Origin: Nageia nagi
Taxonomy: Eukaryota; Pinophyta
Reading direction: 5' to 3'
Length of the DNA: 64,000 bases
NCBI GenBank assembly: GCA_050084985.1
Contig: JBITNC010000001.1
Location: 167,834,001 to 167,898,000 of the forward strand
Position numbers and translations under genes: made by a program. The notes beneath the pieces are model-generated. The model made no database searches and was not told the origin of the DNA. It saw nothing but the letters and a program-made list of their open reading frames with translations. This document shows, piece by piece, positions 44,398 through 56,143 of this stretch. The stretch's first letter is position 1, and each line of letters opens with the position of its first letter.

Positions 44398-44493
44398 TTT
44401 TTCAATATTTAAATTTATACAAATTTACATATTATATTTTTTTATTATTTAATATTTAACATAATAAATTTATTTATTTGTGTGGTACTATAG
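44398..44493 (+). other. Intron of the TNP2 gene
   Basis: GTATGT...ACTATAG, AT-rich, 96 bp. Splicing restores ALLK-LLNE in frame. Confidence 0.75.
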
Positions 44494-45041
44494 GTTACTA
44501 AATGAATAGGTGCTTTTAGATGATAATATCATCCCTCCTTCATGCAAAAAGTCGTGCATAATTTTGAAGGATATAGGGGTAGAGTATTCAATATATCATG
44601 CTTGTATTAATGATTGCATATTGTTTAGAGGATCATATGAAAAAATGAGTACATGTTCAAAGTGTGATGCAATTAGATACAAAATAGGAATGAAAGGGAA
44701 AAGTATTCCTCAAAAGAAAGTTTACCATATGCCAATCATTCCTAGGTTGATGGGATTGTTTCGATGTAAGTCACTTGCATAACTTATGAATTGGAATACA
44801 AGAAATAGAATTCAATATGTTGTACTTTTAATTCCTACAAATAGTAAAGCAATGAAACATATAGAGACAAAGTGGCTTGCAAAAATTGAAGATGAACCTA
44901 GAAGTGTCAAATTGGGTTTAGCAATGGATGGTTCCAAAATTTGGGAAATAATCATCTACTTATTCATGTTGGCATGTTGTTGTAATCAATTATAATTTAC
45001 CTCCATGTATATATACAAGAAAAGAGCATTTGATGTTGGAT

Positions 45042-45046
45042 CTTAT
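45042..45046. repeat. Target site duplication, left copy (gypsy B)
   Basis: CTTAT before the LTR; the right copy is GTTAT at 51257-51261 (4/5). Removing the element and one copy joins TNP2 in frame. Confidence 0.82.
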
Positions 45047-45706
45047 TTTAGATACTTAAAAATGAATTTTTATTTATAATTCATTCTTATAGAATCAAGA
45101 GATATGTGTTATAAACAAGGGGTTTAAAATATACCTAAGATATTGTATTTAATATAATAGGACCACTAAATAATGTAAGTGGTATCAAATTACCATAAAT
45201 ACACCATTAACTATGTAATCAATTACCATAAATACACCATTAACTATGTAATGTATGATGATACCAAGATAGGGAGAAGATCCAAACATGGTTATAAAAT
45301 AATATCAAAGAAAAAGATTGATATATGAGCATATCATCACCAACAAAATAAGATACTTCATGCTTATCATACTTTTGAATAACAATGGTATTTTGTAACA
45401 CCACCTATTGGTTGATATTTTATTATCCCTTCATCATATTTCTTACATCATTATTTGCACATATAATTCTTAAGGGATAGCATTATCAGTGGCATGCTAG
45501 AGTAAGGAACATCGATGATGTTTGTATGTTGATTATGCTTTAAATGATTATACGAAGGTGGGGTATATAATTCAAAATATTAGATCTGATAAGGTACATT
45601 ATTTTATTATTATAATAACTGGTATATTTTGGATAAATACTATAGGATTTGGATTGTAGAGAAATAGTGTTTGGTTTATTCCATCATGCATTAATTCTTA
45701 TCTACA
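45047..45706 (+). repeat. Gypsy B 5' LTR (660 bp)
   Basis: Aligns over its whole length with 50631-51256. Its first bases are TTTAGA where the partner has TGTAGA. It ends TATCTACA. A 33 bp tandem duplication (TACCATAAATACACCATTAA at 45191 and 45224) accounts for nearly all the length difference from the 3' LTR. Confidence 0.93.
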
Positions 45707-45708
45707 TT

Positions 45709-45722
45709 TTGGTGAACCCGAC
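45709..45722 (+). promoter_or_regulatory. Gypsy B primer binding site (TTGGTGAACCCGAC)
   Basis: Lies 2 bases inside the LTR end. The same TTGGTGAACC follows the LTR at 60124 and, in reverse, at 58195. I cannot assign the tRNA with certainty. Confidence 0.7.
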
Positions 45723-45739
45723 ATGCATGCAGGTAATTC

Positions 45740-47290
45740 TTTCCCATCTCCCTTTGTATATAAATACATGGTTGATATAAAGGAGGAGGATTAGAAAAAT
45801 TGGAACATGGAATGCCTTCTTTTCCTATTAATTTATGAGCTCATAAAGATAAGAAGGGATTAGGTAGTGATGAGAATACAAAATAAACTACAGGACCTAT
45901 TAAGTTTATTCTAGAATGCAATATGATATAATTGTGTGATGAAATTGATGAGACAAAATGGATAGATGATATTATACCACTTGGGTTTGATTACTTTAGT
46001 GTTGATGATGATATATTAGAATACATATTAGAACATTTGAAATTACCCAAATCAAATCCAAAAAGGTAACCAAATTATGTCCTTAGTCAATATGGATATT
46101 TTGGACAATAGATATATTATAATGAAATGTTTCAAGTATAATAAGTTGATGAAGATGATATTAATAGCCAAGAAATACCAAGATTGGAAGAGTTGACTTC
46201 ATTATTATAAAGAAAATATGAATCTACATTTTCTACAGAAGAGTTTATAGAGGTTCACATTGGCACAAGTGATCAAGGGAGGTTAATAAAAATTGGAATT
46301 GCTCTTCCAATAGCATCCCAAGAAAGGTACAGAAATAAGTTCATTGCATGTAATAATAAAAAAAAAAATGGTCTTTTTCCAATATGCCTAGTTTAGATAC
46401 ATATTTTTTCATGCATAGTTTACCACTTAAAAAGATGCAAAACATGTCAAGCAAAACCTAAACATGATGCATCCATCAAAATTTTTTGTTAATAAAAAAA
46501 GAAATTGAAAATTATTGAATGCTTGTTTTATTAGGCATATAGATTATTCAAAATAGATAGCTAATATTGTTCCTATTACTAAATCATCTTGAGAGATAAG
46601 GATTTGTATCGACATTAGAGATATCAATAATGCATGCCTAAAAGATGATTTTCCTTTACTAAATATTGATATGATTTTGGATAAAATTGTTGGTCATGAT
46701 AGATTATCTTTTATGGATGGTTTCTCTAGTTACAATCAAATTTTAATTAATCATGTGGATCAGCATAAAATGGCCTTAAGTACACCATGGGGAAAATTTT
46801 ATTGAAAAGTTATGCCATTTGGACTAAAAATTGTAGATGTAACTTATCAACATGCAATGGTTACTATGTTTCATGAACAAATTCATAAATCTATAGAAGT
46901 TTATGTTGATGATATATTGGTAATTCTAAATAGGGTAAAAATCATTTGGAACTCCTTGAAGAGGTATTTGTCATCTTAAGGAAATATAAGCTCAAATTGA
47001 AATCGTAAAAGTGTACCTTTGGTGTTACTTTAAAAAATCTATTGAGGTTTATGGTCTCTACAAGAGGTATTGAGGTGGATCCAAAGAAGGTAAATGCAAT
47101 TGTAAGTATACCACCTCCCAAAATTTTAAAGCAATCAAGGAGCTTGCAATGTAAGATAAATTTGGTGAGGATATTTATTTCACAGCTTGGAGATACATGT
47201 TTGCCTTTTACTCATTTGTTAAAAAAAGATATCAAGTTTATATGGGATTATAAATGTCAAAAAGCATTTGAAGATATAAATTAATATTTG
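45740..47290 (+). pseudogene. Gypsy B linker and reverse transcriptase
   Basis: The linker includes I-D-D-I-I-P-L-G-F-D-Y-F, and just before RT E-V-H-I-G-T-S-D-Q-G-R-L-I-K-I-G (the VNLGT---KEVKIG motif of Tat elements). RT: D-I-R-D-I-N-N-A-C, D-F-P-L-L-N-I-D, F-M-D-G-F-S-S-Y-N-Q-I, D-Q-H-K-M-A, V-M-P-F-G-L-K, catalytic V-Y-V-D-D-I-L-V near 46896-46922, then L-E-E-V-F, K-C-T-F-G-V, R-F-M-V-S-T-R-G-I-E-V-D-P-K-K. Stops and frameshifts throughout. Confidence 0.9.
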
Positions 47291-47705
47291 CTTAATCCTA
47301 CTATTTTAGTACCCATGGATTTAAGAAAGGAAGAATATCTCTATATCTTAGCCATAATGGTTACCTTAAGGGAAATGTTATGTCAACAAGATGATGAAAA
47401 GAAATAAAGAGCAATATATTACCTCAAAAAAACTCTCATAAACTATGAAACAAGATACACTCCTATGGAAAAACTCTATTTTAGTATAGTTTTTACACTA
47501 GAAAAGTTGATACATTATCTATTATATTGTACTACATATGTTTTTAGTCTAGTAAATCCATTTGAAATATCTTATAACTGAATAGCATTTGCCAGGAAGA
47601 GTAGCAAAATGGTTAATGTTGTTACAAGAATTTGATATCAATGTAGTAAATTAAAAGTCAATAAAGGATCAAGTGATAGTAGATTTATGGAAATGTTTCC
47701 TCAAA
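47291..47705 (+). pseudogene. Gypsy B RNase H
   Basis: A-I-Y-Y-L-K-K-T-L, E-T-R-Y-T-P-M-E-K-L and F-T-L-E-K-L-I-H-Y-L-L, then V-N-P-F-E, L-P-G-R-V-A-K-W and L-Q-E-F-D-I: the canonical gypsy RNase H pattern (YYLSK-L---E-RYTP-EK). Acidic catalytic residues are partly lost. Confidence 0.8.
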
Positions 47706-47788
47706 ATGATAGGGTAGTGCTACATGAAGAGTTCCCAAATGATTATGATCAATATACACCTCCTTTATAGCATGGAAGGTGTGATGGA

Positions 47789-48180
47789 ATGCATCCACAT
47801 CATTATGGTGATCAATGGGAGATCCCCAATGAATTTATTTATTACACAAAGGATGAACCAAAGATTTGGATTTTATATTTTGATGGTTCAAAATGTACAC
47901 ATGGGGCAAGAGTAGGTATTGTATTGGTATCTCTAACCAATGACGTAATTCCAATGACATATAAAGTTGGGTTTGAGTGTACAAATAATATGGCAGAATA
48001 TGAAGCATTATTATTAGGATTAAGAGTAGCTACACTATTAAAAATTAGAGAATTAAAAATATATAGGGATTCAAAGCTTATATTCAACTAGGTTGAGGAT
48101 ATTTATAACATAAATGATGAAAAGTTTAAACCATATAAAGAGGTAGTTATTGATATATTAAATCATTTTGACAAGTATAC
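47789..48180 (+). pseudogene. Gypsy B second (plant-type) RNase H
   Basis: About 100 open codons: K-I-W-I-L-Y-F-D-G-S-K-C-T-H-G-A-R-V-G-I-V-L, C-T-N-N-M-A-E-Y-E-A-L-L-L-G-L, I-Y-R-D-S-K-L. D-G-S, E and D-S active-site positions are intact here. A second RNase H of this type marks Tat/Ogre elements. Confidence 0.92.
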
Positions 48181-48329
48181 AATTGAAAATATTCTAAGTA
48201 TAAAGAAAAAATATATTGATGCAATGGTAAGCATTGCTTATTTAATGCCTATTCATATAAAGGATGAAGAAATAATTCTTAAAAAATCAAAAAATTAGGA
48301 CTACCATATTGTTCATATGAAATAGCAGA

Positions 48330-49735
48330 GGTGGAAGTTTATTTTATTTCACAGGAAGGGAGTTCTCTAGAATGGTATGTAGATATTTATAATTATGTCA
48401 AATATTATATTATTCTAGAAAAAATTGATAGAAATGAAAAAGTAAGTATAAGAAGGATAGTGCTTAAGTATGTCATTATTAGAGATTTATTATATAGAAG
48501 ATTGTTTGATGGAGCCCTCTTAAGATGCCTAACACATCATGAAATAGAAACAACACTATAGTAGGCACATGAAGGCATATGTGGGGGGTATTTTTATGCA
48601 ACGATATTATATAAAAACTCCTAAAAATAGGATATAATTAGCCTACAGTGGAAGAAGATTACAAGGATCATGTTAAGACTTGCTTAGAATGCCAAAAATA
48701 TGCAAATCTTGAAAAACAACCAATACAAGAGCTCCACTCAATAGTGTCACCATGACCATTTGCAATTTGAGGTATTAACTTAATAGGGTTGATAAATCCA
48801 CATTCTAGAGATGGACACAAATTTATCATCACAGCAACTGAATGTATGAAAAAATGGGTAGAGGCAATACCAATGAAGTCAGTAACATAAGAAAAGATTA
48901 TAAAGTTCTTGATTGAGAATATTATAACATGATTTGGTATCCCATAACAACTAACTATGGATAATGGGATGAAATATAAAGGAAAATAAATGAAAGCTTT
49001 TTACAAAAAGTTACATATTGATAGAAAGTTTTATTCAATTTATTACCCATAAGGAAATGGACAAGTAGAGGTATCAAATAAAATAATTAAGAGTATATTG
49101 TCAAAGACATGGGATAGATACAAAAGAGATTAGTATGAATAGTTACCATATGCATTATGGGCATACAAACCAAGTTTTAGAATAGCAACAAGGGCAACTT
49201 CATTCTCATTAGTTTATGGTGATGAAGTAAGTGTACCATTAAAGCTTGAGATTCCATCTTTAAGGATATCATTATAAGGGAACATACAAGATCAGGATGC
49301 TCAAAAAGCAAGATTATAGTAGTTAGAAGCTCTTGATAAAAAAAAAGAATTCATGGTATTGAACACCAAAAACCATATCATGCAAGATTAAAAAGGGCCT
49401 TCAGAAAAAAGATTGAGCCAAAGATGTTTCAAGTAGGAGAATTGGTACTAAATGAAAACATCAACAAGACTACTATAACTAATGAATTAAAAGGAAAATT
49501 TGAACCAAATTGGTTGGGACCTTTTGTTTTTGTGGAAGCTATAGGATTAGGTGCATATAAATTATTTTCAATGGATGGTAAAGAAGAAAAAAAACCTTCA
49601 ATACTACCCATCTTAAATAGTTTTATGCATAAAGAGCATGGGTATGTACCTCAAATATCAATGATGAATCTTAATGAGGTACATGTATATTATGTTTCAT
49701 TTCAATTTCAAGTTCTATTTTTGGTTTTGAAATAA
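48330..49735 (+). pseudogene. Gypsy B integrase
   Basis: L-L-Y-R-R-L-F-D-G-A-L-L-R-C-L, H-E-G-I-C-G-G-Y, then C-L-E-C-Q-K-Y-A (HHCC finger). Core fragments: I-N-L-I-G, K-F-I-I-T-A-T-E, K-K-W-V-E-A-I-P, T-M-D-N-G-M-K, G-N-G-Q-V-E-V-S-N-K, L-P-Y-A-L-W-A-Y, F-S-L-V-Y-G-D-E. The C-terminal domain (49424-49650) reads F-Q-V-G-E-L-V-L-N-E-N-I-N, F-E-P-N-W-L-G-P-F, Y-K-L-F-S-M-D-G. Disabled by many stops. Confidence 0.9.
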
Positions 49736-50616
49736 TGTCAACATCGTATTTCTTTCTTGCCCATTATCGATGTCATGAATTTTATAAATATAAAAATACA
49801 AAAGAAATGGCAAGCACAATGTCTTCAAATTAGGTACATAAAATGCCTAATCATCAATGACCAATGATATGACAAGTGAGAGTTCACTCACTCAAATGTA
49901 AATTGATGATACAACCATAAGTAAGGATGTGGATATTGGTTCATACCTAATGGATGATAAACATTACTATGTATCCAAAATAGTTATGCTTACATCCTTA
50001 AAAGCATAATGTATTTGGATCAAGGATATAAAATGCCTGATCATCGATGGCTAATGATATAGCTAGTAATATTTCACTCACTTAAATGTAAACTGACGAT
50101 GTAATCATAAGAGAGAATGTTAACTTTTGATCATACTCAAATAATGATTTATTTCACTATGTATCTATAAATGTTGCTATATTTCTAATATAGTCTTCTA
50201 TCATAAATTATTTTATAATCTAGTTTTTCTCTACATCTCAAAAACAATTCAAAAGATTCAAAGCATCTATGCCATGTGAGAAAATATGATACATCACTAA
50301 CATCATTCATTATGCCTCAAAAAGAGTCACAATTCTAAAATGATCCTCTTTTGTATCCAAATATGGAAATTAAGACATCAAACTTTGCAAAGTAGTTCAT
50401 ACCATACTAAAGTATAACAAGGGCCAAATTATTAAGGTATTTAATCTAGGATACACTAGTAAATAATACTATTCTTGGGAAAACCAAATGAAAGGGTGCA
50501 GAGAAGGAGCCTACATTAGAAGATCATGTTGCTAAGTAAAGAGTTAAAAGTTCTCAAAGATGTTCTTATACTATTCTTCTTTGGATATTTAACTTAATGT
50601 ATTTCATTACACCTCC
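49736..50616 (+). repeat. Gypsy B pre-3'-LTR spacer with ~190 bp tandem units
   Basis: Two units, about 190 bp apart, each with TCATC(A/G)ATG-CCAATGATAT, then GTGAGAGTTCACTCACT (49876) or GTAATATTTCACTCACT (50066). Non-coding. Confidence 0.78.
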
Positions 50617-50630
50617 AAAGAGGGGGAAAA
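50617..50630 (+). promoter_or_regulatory. Gypsy B polypurine tract
   Basis: AAAGAGGGGGAAAA immediately before the 3' LTR start TGTAGA. Confidence 0.85.
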
Positions 50631-51256
50631 TGTAGACACTTAAAATGAATTCTCATTAATAATTCATTTTTATAGTATCAAGCAATATGTGTTGTAAATA
50701 AGGGAGTTAAAATATACATAAGATATTATATTTAATGTAATAGGACCACTAAATAATGTAAGTTGTATCAAATGCCCATAAAGGAACCATTGACTATGTA
50801 ATGTATGATGATACCAAGATAGGGAGAAGATCCATACATGACTATAAAATAATATCAAAGACAAAGATTGACATATGAGCATATCATCACTAAATGGATA
50901 ATATACTTCATTCCTATAACACTTTCAAATAACAATGGTATTTTGTAACACCACCTATTGGTTGATCTATTATTATCCCTTAGTTGCATTTCTTATATCA
51001 CTAGTTACACATCTAATTCTTAAGGGTTAACATTGGCAATGATATGCTAGAGTAAGGGACATCAATGTTGTTCATATGAAGATTATGCTTTAAATGATTA
51101 TGTGAAGGTATGGTATATGATTCAAACTATCATAACTAATAAGGTATATTATTTTATTATTATGATAATTGGTACATTTTGGATACATACTATAGTATTT
51201 GGATTGTAGAGAAATAGGATTTGGTTTATTGCATCATGCATTATTTCCTATCTATA
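50631..51256 (+). repeat. Gypsy B 3' LTR (626 bp)
   Basis: Starts TGTAGACACTTAAAATG and ends CCTATCTATA (CA mutated to TA). Partner of 45047-45706. Confidence 0.93.
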
Positions 51257-51261
51257 GTTAT
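51257..51261. repeat. Target site duplication, right copy (gypsy B)
   Basis: GTTAT; see 45042-45046. Confidence 0.8.
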
Positions 51262-53965
51262 AGTCCCTGGAAAGCATCAAGTCAAAAATGTGGATGTTTG
51301 CCTTGAACCAGTAATTGATGAATTGATGTTCTTATGCAAACGAATTTAGATGATTGATATATATAGACCTATCCATTAGAGGTTATTCAAATTATATGGT
51401 ATATTATGTTGGACTATACATGACTATCCAAGGCTTACTATTTGCTCAGGTATGGATATATATAATATTTATCACTAGTGAATATTAATTTAATATTAAA
51501 GATATTATTTGTTTTTCTTGTACCATATGATTAGTTGTGCATTCTCTAATAAAAATTATTACAGGTTATCATGCTTATCTATGGTATGCAAAAAATATCA
51601 CAATGAAATATTCCACTCAAATGAGGAAGATGGAATACCTTGACCATAGAAAATATTTGCTAGCGGGAAATAAAATGAGAATAAATAGAAATTATGGTAA
51701 AATTGATAATACCCCAATTCCTCATTCTACAACTCCTGTGGATTGATCGATAAAGTACCAACAAAAAGTGGAAGAAGTTAGATAAAGAGCTTGTGAGGAA
51801 GGTGCTAATGTAGGTTTAAATAATGAGATTATTATTGGTGAAAATATGCACATCTGTAATATTTCACTTTTATTATTTTATAGATTATATTATGATTAAT
51901 TTTATACATGTTTATGGGAATGAAAAGGCTATCAATATTTCATAGACTTATATACATGTTGGGGTTGTTAGTGGCACATTTGATGGATCCTATGCATGCT
52001 ATAAAGAATGTAACATCTTCATTATATTAGTTTACAACAAACAAATAACTATATGGTGATACATTGAGAAATGATTTAAAATAAATTAGGATAAATTTTT
52101 CATTATGGATAGGACAAAATAAACACAAAACACCAAATGCACCTCCTCCCACATGGTTTATGAAAAAATATGAAGTGGATAAGTTACATAAAGTTGTTAG
52201 AACCATTAAAACACCAACTAACTATGGATCATCTCTAAGAAGAGCATTCATTGTCAATGGTAAACTTATAAGATGCAATTCTCATGATTTTTACAACTTC
52301 ATGAAGGCATTGATCTCATACTATATATCCATTAGTGGATGTGTGAGTTTACAACATATTTTTCCTTTTTTTTGTAGCATATTTTTCCAATTGCAATTTA
52401 TGAATATGTGAGTTTACATTCTGATATAAGAAAATAAATTAGTCAACTATCATTATTTCTAAGATAATGTGTCATATTAGAAAACATTCATGGACATTGG
52501 TTTATAATAATTTATGCTTTTTGACATGCAATATTTTGACGATATTAATTATATTTTCATAAATAGGCATGGTTATCTTCAAAGGAGATAAATGTGGGTG
52601 AAATTGATATGTGGTGTACATTCATTGTTGAAACTATTTGTATACTTGAAAAAAAAAATGGTTGATACTTTTATGGACATACAAGTGCACTTGTTGATCC
52701 AATTAGTAGATTATATTGAAAATGCAGGTGTTGTGAGTGCTAGAAGCATGTTTTTTGTGGAGATATTTTTAAAAGTTCTAAAAGGATTTGTTAAATAAAA
52801 ATCATAGCTAGAAGGATCTATGGGTGAAGGAATCATTGTATAAGAATCCTTTTTTTATGCAACTAAGTATATTTCTCAAATCAATCCTTCTACCCCAAAG
52901 ATGTGGAATGTAGACAAAGACATAGAAAAATTAAAAGGGGAGATTTTAGAATCAAATGAGATACCATATTCACTTAAAGGTATGTATAACAATATTTTAG
53001 ATATTGGTAATTTTATATAGTTATAATATGCATATTGATTTTTATTAAATTTAATTAATCAATGCTTATTAATAAGCATATATTATGCCATGATATATAT
53101 TGATCATGAATTTATATATTTTGACATGAGTGAATGTATAGATAACTTTATCATGATGCATTTTGCATATTATGAGAAGTGGATAAAATTGTACTATGAT
53201 CAAAGAGGAAAAAGTGTACAAAGTTACAGATAAAATCAGAGGGGATGTACAACTAGAAATCTACCATATGCATGTACAATATCATGGATTTAGAGCGAAA
53301 TTGAAAAAAAATAAGCTATCAAAGAAAACTTGGATGAGGATGATGTAAATGTATTAGATATAACTATTGGATGCAATGTATCGATAATTATTATTTTTTA
53401 TTAATATGCATTTAGTTTTTAGTATTTTTATCGAACACTTGCAACTAATATAAATATAATGATTTCTACACTAATAATATTTTTTATGTAAATGTGTACA
53501 GGTATTATCTTTCTCATTGATGTGGGTATATGGTCAATACTTCAGAATTCAAGAGAAGAATGAGTTAAGATTGTCATTTGACTCTAGAGTGCAAGTTGAT
53601 TTTGACCAAGCGAGTTGTGCAAGTGGAAGAGATCCAAAGTTGATACAAATAACATTAATTTATGTTACATAAATTCAAGATATTATACAATTAGATGATA
53701 GGTCCTTCTAGTGTGCTATATTTAAATGTAAATGGTTTGACAAACTTGATAGGGCTAAAATTGTGCATGATATTCCTAATAAATATCAAGTAATTAACTC
53801 CACACAATACTTACCTCAAGGGAAAGAGCCATATATTTTATCATAACATTATCATCAAATATTTTTATCCCATATGTTCTAAACAAGAGAATATGGTTTG
53901 TTATTAATTGTGATCGTAGAGGAAAACATATTGTATAGGATTTTATTGATTAATTAATAAATCAA
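51262..53965 (+). pseudogene. TNP2 transposase, 3' part
   Basis: Directly after the duplication: V-P-G-K-H-Q-V-K-N-V-D-V and L-E-P-V-I-D-E-L (TNP2: IPGP--PGK-IDVYL-PLI-EL), then L-C-W-T-I-H-D-Y-P-R-L-T-I-C-S. An intron (GT at 51450, AG at 51564) rejoins at G-Y-H-A-Y. Next: E-Y-L-D-H-R-K-Y-L-L, L-M-D-P-M-H-A-I-K-N-V (51950-52010), Y-G-S-S-L-R-R and S-H-D-F-Y-N-F-M-K-A-L (52160-52345). Then V-H-L-L-I-Q-L-V-D, R-S-M-F-F-V-E-I-F-L-K-V-L-K-G-F-V-K (DUF4218-like, to 52800), and F-K-C-K-W-F-D with E-P-Y-I-L (DUF4216-like, 53700-53850). The piece is continuous with 43981-45046 apart from gypsy B. Confidence 0.88.
51450..51564 (+). other. Intron of the TNP2 gene
   Basis: GCTCAG|GTATGG...ATTACAG|GTTATC, 115 bp. 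Splicing gives TICS-GYHAY in frame. Confidence 0.8.
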
Positions 53966-54690
53966 AGTGGAAGAATTCAATATTTTGATTTCTATTCTTA
54001 TGGAATGCTATGTTATGGATGTTTATATGTATGGATGTTATTCAAAAATTCCACATGTACTAGTGTAGGAAATTATTTCTCCTCATCCATCATTATTAAT
54101 ATCATTAATAGTGTACTTTGGTATTGATATATATAACATGCAAACTAAATTAGAATGTAAGTGTCAAAAATTATTGTAGTTTTGAGATGAGACTAGTATA
54201 TGGGTTGATAAAGTCAAACATAAGTTGTAACCTTATCTTGAGGGGTTATCCCACTTGATAATTTTTATTTAGGTCCACCTTGCAGCCTAGAAGAAACTTA
54301 ACTCCTCAAGACTAAGGGCATTACACCCTCAAACATAATAGTTTCTAGTCCTTTTAACACCTCCACTTTAATTAGAAGTAATGGTACACCCCCCTTTTGA
54401 GCTATTTATTCCTCTTGCAAAAAGATGCAAGAATTTCATGTATCCCAAGAAAGATAAACCATCCAATATATGCTTGCATTATAGTGGACTTATTGAGGTT
54501 GAAACTATGTCCATTAATGACCACACAAAGAGTTCAAACGAAGTACAAAGAGGTGAAAATACATAAGAGAATGATGGGATGAATGAAAAAGATAAATTTA
54601 GAAAACATGTTGCAAATAAGGCTCAAAAGGAGACTAAAAGATGAATACAAAGTCTATAAAGAGAAAGAATCTAGATTTTATTCCTTTCAA
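53966..54690. other. Undetermined, between the CACTA body and the DUF3444 relic
   Basis: A plus-strand open frame at 54381-54566 (M-V-H-P-P-F-E-L-F-I-P-L-A) may be the upstream exon of the DUF3444 gene, since K-P-S-N-I-C and acidic linkers occur in such proteins, but this is weak. Confidence 0.35.
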
Positions 54691-54699
54691 GGACTATCC

Positions 54700-55345
54700 T
54701 TCTGTTAAATTGTTGATCCACTTTCTATAGATGTGATGGATGTAGTTTTTTATAATTTTGACTAGGATAGAATAGAGAATTACTTGAAGGAAAACCAAAT
54801 CTGGGCTATATATGATGAAGATGATGGAATACCTCGTTATTATGCTCTTATTAATAAATTTGTATCCTTGCATACCTTCAATGTGTAAATAATTTGGTTA
54901 GAGAAAAAAGACCATTATGGTGAGAGTTTAATTAAGTGGGCAAAAGTTGGATTCTAGAGGGCTTATGGAGAATTAATTCGAGGTTGGAAGGAAAATGAGC
55001 ACCAAATTTCTCAATGTATTTTCTCATGTTATGAATGGGGAGAAAGTTAAAATTAGGCTTATGAAAATATTTCCTAGGAAGGTACTATTTGGCCTCTTTA
55101 TAGAGAATGAAAATTTGATTGGGATGTAAATATTTTATAGGAATTTAGACAAAAGTACAAGATTTCAGAGGTCATTACTAATTTTTAAGAAAAATGTGTA
55201 GGGAGTATAGTTTCTTTTGTTAATATTAATGGTTTTAAGATTGTGTACCCAAAAAAAAATAGATAGCTCATTTAATTAGATGAATCCTAAATATAGAGTT
55301 TCTTAGGTTATCCCATCAAATTCTTGCTTGGATACTATTAGGAAA
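54700..55345 (+). pseudogene. DUF3444-domain protein relic (DnaJ-associated family)
   Basis: V-F-Y-N-F-D, then N-Q-I-W-A-I-Y-D-E-D-D-G-I-P-R-Y-Y-A-L-I, I-I-W-L-E, then I-F-S-C-Y, G-T-I-W-P-L-Y-R-E, Y-K-I-S-E-V-I-T-N-F, V-N-I-N-G-F-K-I-V-Y and finally L-G-Y-P-I-K-F. This follows the DUF3444 plan (FYDFD, GQIWA-YDDDDGMPR-YA-I, W-L, F-SH, GE-WALY--W, Y-VVEVL-DF, V---GF---F) in order. In plants this domain usually follows a J domain; no J domain is visible. About ten stops. It abuts the CACTA element and could be a captured gene piece (inference). Confidence 0.8.
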
Positions 55346-56143
55346 TTATGCTTGATAATTGCCTAAATGTTGTTAGTATCTGTACCCTATAGTAAACTAG
55401 GTTCTCTCCACGTCTAGAATGAATGTATAAAATGCAATTGCTAATCTTAATACTAACCATTAACCCCTAAGTACCCTAACCCTTGACCTTGACCACTAAC
55501 ACCTAAGTACCCTAACCCTTACCCCAAACCCTAACCACTAACCCTAACTACTAAACCTTAATCACTATTAACCATAACCCTAACCCTAACTACTAAAATG
55601 TAACCACTACTAACCCTAACCACTAAACCTTAACTAGTAATACTAACCATAAAACTAATCCTATTAAGGTATTATTTAATATTAATACCTAATTTTAATA
55701 TAATTTATTTATATTATATTATTAATATCTAATTTTATCTTATTAATGCCTAACCCCTAACACAAACCTTAACCACTAAACCTAACCACTAGCCTTAATT
55801 ACTAAACCTTAATCACTACTAACCCTAACCATTTAAAAGACATGTAAGGTTATGTTCTATAGCACCTCACCTAAAAGAAATATAAAAATAATAAAAGGAT
55901 TAGTGTGATGGTGAAATGGGTGCTCTTCATGTCTAGAATGAATGTATGAAATTTAACTTCTAACCTTAACACTAACCCCTAAGTACCCTAACCCTTACCC
56001 CTTATAATTAACACCTAAGTACCTTAACCCTTACCCCAAATCCTAACACCTAACCCCTAACCTTAACCCTAATCACTAACCACTAACCCTAACTACTAAA
56101 ATTTAATCACTACTAACCCTAACCACTAACCACTAACCCTAAC
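55346..56143. repeat. Degenerate telomere-like CCCTAAC repeats, tandemly duplicated block
   Basis: Irregular ACTAACCCTAACC, CCCTAAGTACCCTAACCC units from about 55440. A marker phrase ACGTCTAGAATGAATGTATAAAATG plus the repeats is present twice, about 525 bp apart (55410 and 55935). A gypsy LTR is inserted right after the last repeat. Confidence 0.85.

Larger units (their letters stand above)
43981..45046 (+). pseudogene. TNP2 transposase, 5' part
   Basis: L-L-S-P-E-E-Y-E-L-W-L-R-E-L, then Y-K-G-S-C-L-S-K-L-A and D-T-S-F-T-A-L-L-K. An intron with GTATGT donor (44398) and TATAG acceptor (44493) rejoins the frame at L-L-N-E, then V-L-L-D-D-N-I-I-P. The zinc-finger region reads Y-H-A-C-I-N-D-C-I-L-F-R-G-S-Y, C-S-K-C-D-A-I-R-Y-K, then M-N-W-N-T-R-N-R, W-L-A-K-I-E-D-E-P-R-S-V-K-L-G-L-A-M-D-G. 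These match the TNP2 plan HACPNDC-L, CP-C---RYK, MRWH, DPRN-RLGL--DG. It stops at F-D-V/M-L-D-L-I, where gypsy B inserted. A few stops. TNP2 binds and cuts transposon ends. Confidence 0.9.
45047..51256 (+). mobile_element. Gypsy B: Ty3/gypsy (Tat/Ogre-like), both LTRs present
   Basis: 5' LTR 45047-45706, PBS-like site, remains of the protease-RT linker, RT, RNase H, plant-type second RNase H, integrase, a long 3' spacer, purine tract and 3' LTR 50631-51256. Gag and protease are deleted. It is flanked by a 4/5 target duplication and sits inside the TNP2 transposase gene. The LTRs differ at many positions by eye, so the insertion is old. Confidence 0.93.
43981..53965 (+). mobile_element. CACTA (En/Spm) element body with TNP2 transposase, interrupted by gypsy B
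   Basis: TNP2 domains occur in order on the plus strand: N-terminal part (43981-44397), zinc-finger part and core start (44494-45046), then, after the gypsy insertion, the rest of the core (51262-51740), the core end and linker (51950-52410), the DUF4218-like part (52560-52990) and the DUF4216-like tail (53490-53960). Terminal inverted repeats (CACTA...TAGTG) could not be located, so the outer limits are unknown. Confidence 0.85.

Noticed and set aside
53960-54070. CACTA terminal inverted repeat (TAGTG at about 54060)
   Set aside because: A single TAGTG word in AT-rich DNA; no matching CACTA end located on the left.
55346-56143. True telomere end
   Set aside because: The units are irregular and flanked by transposons on both sides, so at most an interstitial telomere-like tract.
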